5,848 nucleotides of DNA from contig DASWIP010000006.1 in the NCBI GenBank assembly GCA_036397635.1, positions 1-5,848 of the forward strand, in the 5' to 3' direction. Both the position numbers and the translations under genes were made by a program. Source of the stretch: DASWIP01 sp036397635 (GTDB taxonomy: Bacteria; Actinomycetota; AC-67). The notes under the pieces were generated by a model. That model ran no database searches. It was given only the letters and a program-made list of their open reading frames with translations, and was not told the DNA's origin. Shown in pieces: positions 1 to 5,848 of the stretch; the stretch's first letter is position 1, and every line of letters starts with the position of its first letter.

Positions 1-162
1 GCATTTGATGAACGCACGAGGCGCTCAAGCGGCGCGGCAGGCATCAGCCCCAACCCTGCGCTTCGCTACGGGGTCACCCGCACCCCACCACATCCTTACA
101 GAGGAGGAGAACCTCGTCCAGGCACTTGACTTTCATCCGTAAGACCCAGCCGGGGTCGGGAC
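1..162 (-). mobile_element. Group IIC intron, 5' part of domain I (partial, runs off left edge)
   Basis: Read on the minus strand, this stretch has the order of elements found at the 5' end of bacterial group IIC introns such as the Oceanobacillus iheyensis intron, compared from memory. First comes a short hairpin GACCC-CGGCT-GGGTC (157-143), then AAAGTCAAGT (133-124), then a GAGG/CCTC hairpin leading to CTCTGTAAG (103-95). A GGGGT/ACCCC stem (86-82 with 74-70) follows, then GTAGCGAAGCG (69-59) and GGGGCTGATG (50-41). A 5' end near 162 (GTCCCG) is a guess, because the usual GUGYG start is not exact. No open frame here has the codon bias of the neighbouring genes, which fits a structural RNA. 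The intron would be co-transcribed with the DUF3159 gene. The remaining domains and any encoded reverse transcriptase/maturase would lie to the left of base 1. Main doubt: the match was not computed. Confidence 0.62.
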
Positions 163-167
163 GGAGG

Positions 168-183
168 ATCCGGCTTGCCGGAT
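168..183 (-). terminator. Stem-loop downstream of the DUF3159 gene; probable terminator and group IIC intron target
   Basis: ATCCGGC and GCCGGAT form a perfect 7-bp stem around a 2-base centre, about 100 bases past the DUF3159 stop on the minus strand. There is no U-tract after it; instead CCTCC follows and then the likely intron 5' end near 162. Group IIC introns are known to insert just downstream of terminator-like stem-loops, so the position supports both readings. If the intron displaced the native U-tract, the hairpin may no longer terminate efficiently. Confidence 0.5.
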
Positions 184-284
184 GGGATCGAGGTCGACGC
201 CGGGAGAGTGCCCGGGGCGGTTGGCGTATCCGCTCACGCAGGGCAGGATCGACACCACGTGTGAGTTTCGCGGGATGCGTCCGC

Positions 285-950
285 TCAGGAGGCTTCGTCG
301 GAGGCGGTTGGAGCCACCTCCGGCTTCGCGCCCGCGCGCCTGGCGAGGAACCAGAAGCTCGCCAGGACCAGCGCAACCGTCGCCGGCGTGCCCAGCGCGA
401 TCGCGGTGACGCCCAGAGCCTCGGAGCGGTCCTGCGCGATCAGCACCGCGCGCACGCTCGAGCGGATCGTGAACCACAAACCCCACACGATGGTCACCAC
501 GACGTGCGCGTTGCGGATCGCACGCTCGGCGTAATGCTCGGCCGGCTTGCCTTCCAGCGCCTGCGCGAACAGGGCGGTCAGCGGTCTGCGCACAAGCACC
601 GACACGATCGCCGCCAGGGCGAGGACATACCCCGAGATCACGTTGGGCAGGAAGTAGCTGGACGCGCGCCCCGTTCGCAGCGCGAGCGCGAGCGCGATGC
701 CGAGGCCGCCGAGCCCGAACAGCGCCTGCTTGGTCTCTTGCTTGCGGGTCGCGCGGTAGATCGCGGTCGCCACGCCATACCCCGCCGAGATCGCAGCGGC
801 GGCGCCGAGGCCGATGAAGCTCTCGGTGGTCACGAACAGCACCGGCGGGACGCTGGTGTCGATGATCGCGCGCTTCGACCCGTACATCTGGCGCACCATC
901 GCGCCGACGTCGGGCTGCTCCTTCTTCGTGTCCTCGGGCTCGTCGCTCAC
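285..950 (-). CDS. DUF3159 family integral membrane protein
   Basis: This 221-residue protein starts at GTG (950-948) and ends at TGA (287-285). The acidic, charged N-terminus (MSDEPEDTKKEQPD) is followed by several hydrophobic segments, roughly residues 33-65, 77-92, 101-121, 146-164 and 178-203, with a charged C-terminal tail. The conserved-looking RRPLTALFAQALEG stretch (121-134) sits in a loop after a membrane helix and is typical of DUF3159 proteins, a family of unknown function largely restricted to Actinobacteria. The GTG overlaps the TGA of the upstream ABC gene (GTGA) and has no clear Shine-Dalgarno sequence, so translation is probably coupled to that gene. The same reading frame stays open far upstream, but that extension is only the antisense-like shadow of the ABC gene. 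The context suggests a partner or accessory of the exporter; that role is inference, as no catalytic motif is visible. Confidence 0.88.
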   Translation of the reverse strand: MSDEPEDTKKEQPDVGAMVRQMYGSKRAIIDTSVPPVLFVTTESFIGLGAAAAISAGYGVATAIYRATRKQETKQALFGLGGLGIALALALRTGRASSYFLPNVISGYVLALAAIVSVLVRRPLTALFAQALEGKPAEHYAERAIRNAHVVVTIVWGLWFTIRSSVRAVLIAQDRSEALGVTAIALGTPATVALVLASFWFLARRAGAKPEVAPTASDEAS

Positions 951-2764
951 GTCGCTGCTCGCAGGAACTGGGTCTCGTAGAGGTCGGCGTAGGTGCCGCG
1001 CTCGCGCACCAGGTCGGCATGCTTGCCACGCTGCACGATCTTGCCGTCCTCGACCACCAGGATCATGTCGGCTTCGACGATGGTCGACAGGCGGTGCGCG
1101 ATCACGATGCTCGTGCGTCCCTCCAGCGCCGCACGCAACGCGCGCTGGATCAGCACCTCGGACTCCGAGTCCAGGTGCGCGGTTGCCTCGTCCAGGATCA
1201 CGATCGCCGGCGCTTTGAGCAGCACGCGCGCGATCGCGAGACGCTGCTTCTCGCCGCCGGACAAGCGGTACCCGCGCTCGCCGACCACGGTCTCGTAACC
1301 CTCGGGCAGCGAGGCGATCAGCCGATGGATCTGCGCGGCCTCGCAGGCTGCTTCGACCTCCTCGGGCGTCGCGTGCGGCTTCGCAAACCGCAGGTTCTCG
1401 GCGATCGTGTCGTGGAACAGGTGGGGGTCCTGCGTTACGACGGCCATGTGGCGGCGCAGGCTCTCCTGCGTGACCGCGCGCACGTCGCGTCCGTCGATCA
1501 GCACGGCGCCCGCGGTCACGTCGTACAGGCGCGGGATCAGGTTGGTGATCGTGGTCTTGCCTCCCCCGGAAGGCCCCACCAGCGCGACGGTCTGCCCGGG
1601 CTGAGCAGTGAAGCCCACCCCACGCAGCACGTCGGGCCGCTCGTCGTCTCCTCCGAAGCCACCGACCGTCTCGAGCGACGCGAGGGACACGTCCTCGGCG
1701 CGCGGATAGCGCAGCCAGACATCGCGGAACTCGATCCGGCCCTCGACCCGCTCCAAGTCTGTCGCGTCCGAGGCGTCGGCGATGGCGGGCGGCAGGTCGA
1801 GCACCTCGAAGACGCGCTCGAACGACACGAATGCGGTCATCAGGTCGACGCGCGCGTTGGTCAGCATGGTCAGCGGCCCGTAGAGCTGGCTGACGTAGGC
1901 GACGAACGCGATCACCGTCCCGGCGGTGATGACCTCGCGGATCGCGAAGTTGCCGCCGATCCAGTACACGACCGCCGTGCCGACGGCGGCGACCAAGCCG
2001 AGCGCGACGAACAGCGTCCGCATGTAGAGGGCAAGCCGCACGCCGATGTCGCGCACGCGGCCGGCGCGCGCGGCAAACAGGTCGCGTTCGGCGCGCGGGT
2101 CCCCGAACAGCTTGGCGAGCATCGCGCCCGAGACGTTGAACCGTTCCTGCATGGTCGCGTTCATCTGCGCGTTGTGCTCCATCTGCTCGCGCGTGATCCC
2201 CTGCACGCGCCTTCCGACGCGCTTGGCGGGGATCAGGAAGGCAGGCAGCAGCACCAGCGCGAGCAGCGTTAGCCGCCATTCGAGCAGCAGCATGATCACG
2301 ACCGTGGTCACCACGGCGATCGTGTTCTGCACGATCGTGCCGAGCGTGCCGGTCATCGCCTGCTGCGCGCCGATCACGTCGTTGTTGAGCCGGCTGATCA
2401 GTGCACCGGTCTGGGTTCTGGTGAAGAAGGCGAGCGGCATGCGTTGCACGTGATCGAACAGGCTCACACGAATGTCGTAGATCAGGCCTTCGCCGACCCG
2501 GCTCGACAGCCAGCGGGAGGCGAGACCGATCGCGGCCACGAGCACGGCGACGCCGACCGCGGCCACGGCGATCAAGGTGATCAAGCCCTGGTCCTTATCG
2601 GGGATCGCCCGGTCGACGATCGCGCGCATCAGCAACGGAGGTACCGCACCCAGGAACGCGGCCACCACGGTCACGCCGAGGAACGCGGTGATCGACCCGC
2701 GGTACCTGGCCGCCAGCTTGAGCGCGCGCGGGATCGTGCCCGGCTTCAGGCGCTGGTCCTTCAT
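947..2764 (-). CDS. ABC transporter, fused permease and ATPase (exporter half-transporter)
   Basis: This 605-residue protein has the type IV exporter layout: an N-terminal transmembrane domain (about 20-320) and a C-terminal ATPase (about 340-590). It should sit in the cytoplasmic membrane as a homo- or heterodimer and export a substrate using ATP. All ATPase motifs are intact: Walker A GPSGGGKTT (397-405), Q-loop Q445, signature LSGGEKQ (501-507), Walker B IVILDEAT (521-528), D-loop AHLD (529-532) and switch His557. A stretch VSLASLETVGGFGGDDERP (359-377) extends the loop between the A-loop tyrosine region and the next strand; I recall it as characteristic of an actinobacterial subfamily. 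The ATG at 2764 was chosen because a weak AGGCGGGG ribosome site precedes it. An in-frame ATG at 2818 is an alternative, lying seven bases after a -10 box. The substrate cannot be told: multidrug, lipid or peptide export are all possible. The gene heads an operon with the DUF3159 gene. Confidence 0.93.
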   Translation of the reverse strand: MKDQRLKPGTIPRALKLAARYRGSITAFLGVTVVAAFLGAVPPLLMRAIVDRAIPDKDQGLITLIAVAAVGVAVLVAAIGLASRWLSSRVGEGLIYDIRVSLFDHVQRMPLAFFTRTQTGALISRLNNDVIGAQQAMTGTLGTIVQNTIAVVTTVVIMLLLEWRLTLLALVLLPAFLIPAKRVGRRVQGITREQMEHNAQMNATMQERFNVSGAMLAKLFGDPRAERDLFAARAGRVRDIGVRLALYMRTLFVALGLVAAVGTAVVYWIGGNFAIREVITAGTVIAFVAYVSQLYGPLTMLTNARVDLMTAFVSFERVFEVLDLPPAIADASDATDLERVEGRIEFRDVWLRYPRAEDVSLASLETVGGFGGDDERPDVLRGVGFTAQPGQTVALVGPSGGGKTTITNLIPRLYDVTAGAVLIDGRDVRAVTQESLRRHMAVVTQDPHLFHDTIAENLRFAKPHATPEEVEAACEAAQIHRLIASLPEGYETVVGERGYRLSGGEKQRLAIARVLLKAPAIVILDEATAHLDSESEVLIQRALRAALEGRTSIVIAHRLSTIVEADMILVVEDGKIVQRGKHADLVRERGTYADLYETQFLRAAT

Positions 2765-2818
2765 GTCGGGGCCCCGCCTGATCAGCTGCCATGCGCCGTG
2801 CCCGCCTGCGGGGAACAT

Positions 2819-2831
2819 GCGAACGAGTATA
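2819..2831 (-). promoter_or_regulatory. Putative promoter -10 box for the ABC/DUF3159 operon
   Basis: On the minus strand TATACT (2831-2826) matches the sigma-70-type -10 consensus at five of six positions, an unusually AT-rich hexamer for this region. Seven bases later comes the alternative ATG at 2818. Transcription from this box would start around 2820-2818. That gives either a leaderless message starting at 2818 or a leader of about 55 bases to the preferred ATG at 2764. No good -35 hexamer is seen at 16-18 bases' spacing, as is common in actinobacterial promoters. Further upstream, small dyads (CGACG/CGTCG at 2891-2895 and 2902-2906; CACTCGA/TCGAGTG at 2887-2893 and 2918-2924) could be operator sites, but this is weak. 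Confidence 0.4.
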
Positions 2832-2930
2832 GGAGCGCGTGGCCGGTCTCGCCGCAGCTCACCCTCGTTCAGCGCCGTCGCATTCCCACTCGACGCCGTA
2901 CCGTCGGGCATGCCGTATCGAGTGTCGGGC

Positions 2931-3072
2931 GCTTAGCCACCCTTCGTTGACAAGACGAGAGGAACGGGAAGCGCGAGAGGAATGGGAAGAGACAGCCCGC
3001 CTCCCCAGGCGGCACCACGCGGGACCTCTCCTCCCCATTTCTCCCGATCTCGTCAACGAAGGGTGGCTAAGC
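2931..3072. repeat. 142-bp palindromic intergenic element with perfect 21-bp terminal inverted repeats
   Basis: The ends are perfect 21-base inverted repeats: 2931-2951 begins GCTTAGCCACCC and ends TTCGTTGAC, and 3052-3072 is its reverse complement. Inside, the left half is purine-rich (2954-2992) and the right half pyrimidine-rich (3024-3049), so they can pair imperfectly and extend the stem. At the centre CCGCCT-CCCC-AGGCGG (2997-3012) forms a 6-bp hairpin. The whole unit could fold as one long hairpin in DNA or RNA. It begins 33 bases past the stop of the ThDP enzyme gene and ends about 100 bases before the ABC promoter box. It could act as a terminator for the former, although no U-tract follows. 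It could also be a small non-autonomous mobile element; no obvious target duplication flanks it. No convincing gene lies within it. Confidence 0.8.
2956..2989 (+). repeat. Purine-rich direct repeat, two near-identical 16-base copies
   Basis: CGAGAGGAACGGGAAG (2956-2971) and CGAGAGGAATGGGAAG (2974-2989) differ at one base and have an 18-base period. They lie in the left arm of the palindromic element. A more degenerate third copy, GAGAGGATCGGGAGAG (3080-3095), lies outside the right terminal repeat, between the element and the ThDP enzyme gene. Confidence 0.75.
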
Positions 3073-3105
3073 AGCCGTGGAGAGGATCGGGAGAGAACGA
3101 AGGCC

Positions 3106-4725
3106 TTACGCCCCGCGCGGGTACGGCACGGCGGGATCGGTGAGCACGTTGACCAGGCTCGGGCCCGGCGTCGCGAGCGCGCGCTCGAGCGCCGGGGCGA
3201 TCTCACCGGGCTCGGTCACAAGGCTCCCCCGGCCGCCGAAGGCCTCCATCACCTGGTCGTAGCGCGTCCCCGGCGCGAGGTCGGCGATCACGTCGCGCCC
3301 GAACAAGCCCTGCATCGGCGCCTTCTCGAGCCCCCACACGCCGTTGTTGCCGCACACCAGCGTCACATCGATTTCGTGCCGCACCAGGGTGTCCCAGTCC
3401 GCGAGCGAGAACCCCGCCGCTCCGTCGCCGAGCAGCACCACGATCTGCCGGCCCCGGAATAGCGTCCCCGCCGCGAGCGCGTAACCGGCGGAGGTGCCCA
3501 AGCACCCGTATGGTCCCGGGTCGAGCCAGCCGCCGGGCTCGAACACCTCCACGAACCGGCCTGCGTACGAGGCGAAGTCGCCGCCGTCGGCGATCACGAC
3601 GCCGTCGCGCGCGAGCCGCGGAACGAGCTCACCGTAGACGCGCACCGGGTGGATGGGCGTCGCGTCCGAGCGCAGCTCGGCGTCGAACGCCCGGCGGCGC
3701 TGGTCCTCGACCTTGCGCAGCTCAGCGATCCACGCGTCGTGATCACGCGCTCCCGCATCCGACAGCGCCTCAAGCAGCGTCGTGAGTGGTCCCGCTACCC
3801 CGACCGCGGCGGCCGCGCCGAGCCCGCTCGGGTGATCGGCGAGATGGATCACTTTCGCTTCACCGAAGTGCCCGAAGCCGATCCGGAAATCCAGCGGGGT
3901 TCCAACGATGACCACTACGTCCGCGCGAGTGAATGCGTGCTTGCGCGCCCCGCTGAACGCCAGCGCATGATCGGCCGGCAGCACGCCTCGGCCCATCCCG
4001 TTCATGAACGCTGGGACGCGCAGCTGCTCGACCAGCGCGCGCGCGGCCTTCTCGGCGTTATCGGCCCACACGTCGGATCCGAGCAGCACGACCGGGCGCT
4101 CTGCTTCGGCGAGCAGCCGCACGGCCCCGGCGAGGTCGCCGGCCGGTTCGGCGTCCTCGGAAGGTGCGGCGGGGGCGACCTCGCCGCTCGCCTGCCCGAA
4201 CAGCACGTCCATCGGAACGTCGAGGTACACCGGGCCGCGATGCCTCGTCCCCGCGAGCCTCAGTGCGCGCGCGGTCTCGGTCGCGATGCTGCCCGCGTCG
4301 GCGACGGCTATCTCTTCCTTCACCAGTGGCTCGAGCACCTGCCGCTGGCTGATCTCGTTGAGCATCCCCATCCCTGCCGTTCCGGTCGGTGGATGCCCGG
4401 CGATCAGCAGCATCGGCGCGCCGTTCGAGCGCGCGGATGCGATCGCGTTGAGCGTGTTGAGCGCGCCGGGTCCGGCGTCGGTGACCGCCACGCCGGGCAT
4501 GCGCGCGAGCTTGCCGTGCGCCTCGGCGGCGAAGGCGGCGGCCTGCTCGTGGCGAACGTCGATCAGCCGCAGGCCGTGCCGCTCGGCCGCATCCAGCACC
4601 GGGAATATGTGGCCTCCGATCAGCGTGTAGAGCTGCTCGAGGCCGTGCGCGCGCAAGGTCGCGACGATCTGGTCGCCGCCGTGTCCTTCGATGCTGGTCA
4701 CCCCCCGGATACTGCCCGCTGTCAT
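3106..4725 (-). CDS. ilvG: Thiamine-diphosphate-dependent enzyme, acetolactate synthase large-subunit-like (IlvG-like)
   Basis: This 539-residue protein has the three-domain ThDP-enzyme layout: a pyrimidine-binding domain (about 12-175), a central domain (about 195-325) and a pyrophosphate-binding domain (about 355-530). Catalytic Glu60 lies in DVRHEQAAAFAAE, the residue that activates the cofactor. The diphosphate/Mg motif runs from GDG (433-435) to NN (460-461) followed by GVWGLEK. Length and motifs such as MNGMGRGVLPADH, DGGDFASYAGR and VNVLTDPAVPYPR closely resemble mycobacterial IlvG as I remember it. By that homology it may condense 2-keto acids to acetolactate in branched-chain amino acid synthesis. 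However, the family also includes 2-hydroxyacyl-CoA lyase-like enzymes, and no ilvN small subunit or ilvC lies alongside, so the substrate is uncertain. The start is ambiguous between TTG 4737, ATG 4725 and GTG 4701; ATG was chosen because it is the only standard start and no good ribosome site separates the three. The stop is TAA (3108-3106). Confidence 0.88.
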   Translation of the reverse strand: MTAGSIRGVTSIEGHGGDQIVATLRAHGLEQLYTLIGGHIFPVLDAAERHGLRLIDVRHEQAAAFAAEAHGKLARMPGVAVTDAGPGALNTLNAIASARSNGAPMLLIAGHPPTGTAGMGMLNEISQRQVLEPLVKEEIAVADAGSIATETARALRLAGTRHRGPVYLDVPMDVLFGQASGEVAPAAPSEDAEPAGDLAGAVRLLAEAERPVVLLGSDVWADNAEKAARALVEQLRVPAFMNGMGRGVLPADHALAFSGARKHAFTRADVVVIVGTPLDFRIGFGHFGEAKVIHLADHPSGLGAAAAVGVAGPLTTLLEALSDAGARDHDAWIAELRKVEDQRRRAFDAELRSDATPIHPVRVYGELVPRLARDGVVIADGGDFASYAGRFVEVFEPGGWLDPGPYGCLGTSAGYALAAGTLFRGRQIVVLLGDGAAGFSLADWDTLVRHEIDVTLVCGNNGVWGLEKAPMQGLFGRDVIADLAPGTRYDQVMEAFGGRGSLVTEPGEIAPALERALATPGPSLVNVLTDPAVPYPRGA

Positions 4726-4798
4726 GAACCCCGGCAAACCGGGAAGGAGGAAGCGCGCGCGGCGTCGAAGCCCCCGGGGAGCCTACGGGAGGGATGCC
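4726..4798. promoter_or_regulatory. Divergent intergenic region between the ThDP enzyme and LVIVD protein genes
   Basis: These 73 bases must hold the 5' signals of both divergent genes, unless promoters lie inside the coding regions. A small perfect hairpin, CCCGG-CAAA-CCGGG (4730-4743), lies just upstream of the ThDP enzyme ATG, and a possible TTG start (4737) falls within it. It could occlude initiation or act as an operator. No convincing -35/-10 pair is seen on either strand; TAGGCT on the minus strand (4785-4780) is the nearest to a -10 pattern. Confidence 0.3.
4787..4793 (+). promoter_or_regulatory. Shine-Dalgarno site of the LVIVD protein gene
   Basis: GGGAGGG lies five bases before the ATG at 4799. 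It decides the start: the nearby ATG at 4794 in another frame directly abuts this site and leads only to a short out-of-frame product. Confidence 0.7.
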
Positions 4799-5848
4799 AT
4801 GCGTCTTCGATCCGTCGTCACGGTCCTGTCGCTGCTCGCGGCCGGGCTATCCCCGATCATCGCCGGATCCTCCACCGGAGCCACCGACGTGGCCGGCGTG
4901 GCCGCGGACAACGTGGGCCTGCACGGTCCACTCACCGACCACCTCGAGAACCTCGAGCTGGTCGGCCATACCCCGATCCCCGATGCGGAAGGCGTGCCGA
5001 TCGGAAACAACGGCGGGGTCACTCTGATCGACGACTGCGCGTACGTGGGTCGCTGGCACGACTACTCAGGCCGCAACGCGATCCAGATCATCGACGTCTC
5101 GGATCCGAGCGCGCCGGCGGTGGTCGGCGCCGTTCCCAACTCGGTGAACAGCGGCGGTGTCTCTCGCGAGATCCGCGCGCACGACGACGGCCTGCCCCCC
5201 GGGACGATCGTCGCGGGTGGCCTGCCGGACATGCTCGTCGTGCTCGAGTTCAGCCAGTCGCTCGGCAACAGGGTCAACAACAAGCTGCACGTCTTCACCT
5301 TGGAAGGAGGCGACTGTCGGAGTCCCGTGAAAGCCGGCTCCTTCGACATGCGTTCGTTCCGCGGTCACGAGTTCTTCCTGTGGTCAGACCCGATCGTCGA
5401 GACGCCGCCGGGCTTGTACTGCATCGAGGGGTGCGGACGGCTGCTCGCGTTCATCACAGCGCCGATCGGTCCGTCGAACGTGATGGTGGTCGACCTCACC
5501 GATCCCGCCGCGCCGTCGCTCGCGGGAACCTACGATGCACCGATCCCCGTCGCGAGCACGACGGAGGTCGGAGGCACCGGCCTGGGCAACTACGCGCACT
5601 CGATCTCACTGTCGGCCGACGGCAGCGTCGCGTACCTGTCCTACTGGGACGCCGGGTTCTTCAGCATGGACGCGACCACCTTCGCCGACGCGCGCATCGG
5701 GACGGGAACCCTCTTGCCTCGCGGCGCCGCGAGCATCCCCTACGACTACTCGGGCCCCGAGGGCGACGCCTACGGCAACACCCACTCGACGGTCGCGATC
5801 CCAGGGAAGAACGCGGTGGTCACCGGCGACGAGATCTACATCACGACC
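4799..5848 (+). CDS. Exported LVIVD-repeat protein, C-terminus cut off by window edge
   Basis: The frame is open from ATG 4799 to the last base, giving 350 residues with no stop. The N-terminus is a typical Sec signal peptide: MRLR, then a hydrophobic core (about 5-21), then small residues with likely cleavage near Ala22-Gly23. The mature part carries repeats of the LVIVD type, predicted beta-propeller blades: NAIQIIDVSDPSAPAVVG (93-110) and NVMVVDLTDPAAPSLAG (227-243). Also present are NYAHSISLSADGSVAYLSYWDAGFFSMD (264-291) and GNTHSTVAIPGKNAVVTGDE (326-345), stretches typical of LVIVD proteins. Four cysteines (80, 173, 208, 212) could form disulfides outside the cell. LVIVD proteins have no settled biochemical function; a secreted or cell-surface scaffold role is inference. 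A good ribosome site precedes the start. It is divergent from the ThDP enzyme gene. Confidence 0.87.
   Translation, partial: MRLRSVVTVLSLLAAGLSPIIAGSSTGATDVAGVAADNVGLHGPLTDHLENLELVGHTPIPDAEGVPIGNNGGVTLIDDCAYVGRWHDYSGRNAIQIIDVSDPSAPAVVGAVPNSVNSGGVSREIRAHDDGLPPGTIVAGGLPDMLVVLEFSQSLGNRVNNKLHVFTLEGGDCRSPVKAGSFDMRSFRGHEFFLWSDPIVETPPGLYCIEGCGRLLAFITAPIGPSNVMVVDLTDPAAPSLAGTYDAPIPVASTTEVGGTGLGNYAHSISLSADGSVAYLSYWDAGFFSMDATTFADARIGTGTLLPRGAASIPYDYSGPEGDAYGNTHSTVAIPGKNAVVTGDEIYITT

Noticed and set aside
2..142. Plus-strand frame ending TAA at 140-142 (…HILTEEENLVQALDFHP) that could be the C-terminus of a gene entering from the left
   Set aside because: Its third-position bias is much weaker than in the real genes here, and the same bases fit a group IIC intron on the other strand better.
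1019..2272. 417-codon plus-strand open frame opposite the ABC gene
   Set aside because: It is antisense to a gene with every expected motif and is rich in Arg, His, Gln and Asp as expected of a high-GC shadow frame. No recognisable domain is present.
951..2279. Long minus-strand open frame that joins in frame to the DUF3159 protein, appearing as one 664-residue protein
   Set aside because: Its first part overlaps the intact ABC exporter in another frame and is arginine/alanine-rich shadow sequence. Only the portion from GTG 950 has the composition of a real protein.
2839..3462. Plus-strand open frame across the palindromic element
   Set aside because: It runs into the antisense of the ThDP enzyme, contains both arms of the palindrome, and has repetitive Arg/Glu-rich composition with no domain.
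4730..4743. CCCGG-CAAA-CCGGG hairpin considered as a terminator
   Set aside because: It lies between the starts of two divergent genes, so no transcript should end there, and no U-tract follows on either strand.
4794..5027. Plus-strand 77-codon frame starting at ATG 4794
   Set aside because: It is out of frame with the LVIVD protein, its ATG abuts the ribosome site with no spacing, and its composition is shadow-like.

Overview
The window looks like chromosomal DNA from a high-GC actinomycete-type bacterium (Actinomycetota). The evidence is a very GC-rich sequence with strong G/C bias at third codon positions, a DUF3159 membrane protein (a family essentially confined to Actinobacteria), and an ABC exporter of the actinobacterial 'VSLASLE...ATAHLD' subfamily. 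The genus cannot be told from this sequence.

Left to right: (1) Bases 1 to about 162, read on the minus strand, look like the 5' part of domain I of a bacterial group IIC self-splicing intron. It begins a few bases beyond a perfect stem-loop (168-183), the kind of site that IIC introns target. The rest of the intron, including any reverse transcriptase gene, would lie left of the window. (2) Two minus-strand genes form a translationally coupled pair: a complete ABC exporter half-transporter (947-2764) followed by a DUF3159 membrane protein (285-950). Their stop and start codons overlap as GTGA. A TATACT -10 box lies at 2826-2831. (3) The intergenic stretch 2765-3105 is dominated by a 142-bp near-palindrome (2931-3072) with perfect 21-bp terminal inverted repeats, purine-rich direct repeats and a central GC hairpin. 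(4) A minus-strand thiamine-diphosphate enzyme (3106-4725) resembles the mycobacterial acetolactate synthase homologue IlvG. (5) A short divergent intergenic region (4726-4798) leads into a plus-strand exported LVIVD-repeat protein (4799 onward), which runs off the right edge without a stop.

The exporter and DUF3159 protein probably work together, or at least are made together. The ThDP enzyme and the LVIVD protein are divergently transcribed and have no obvious functional link. I see no tRNA, rRNA, CRISPR array, toxin-antitoxin or defence cassette. The least explained items are the intron fragment at the left edge and the long palindrome between the ThDP enzyme and the exporter.
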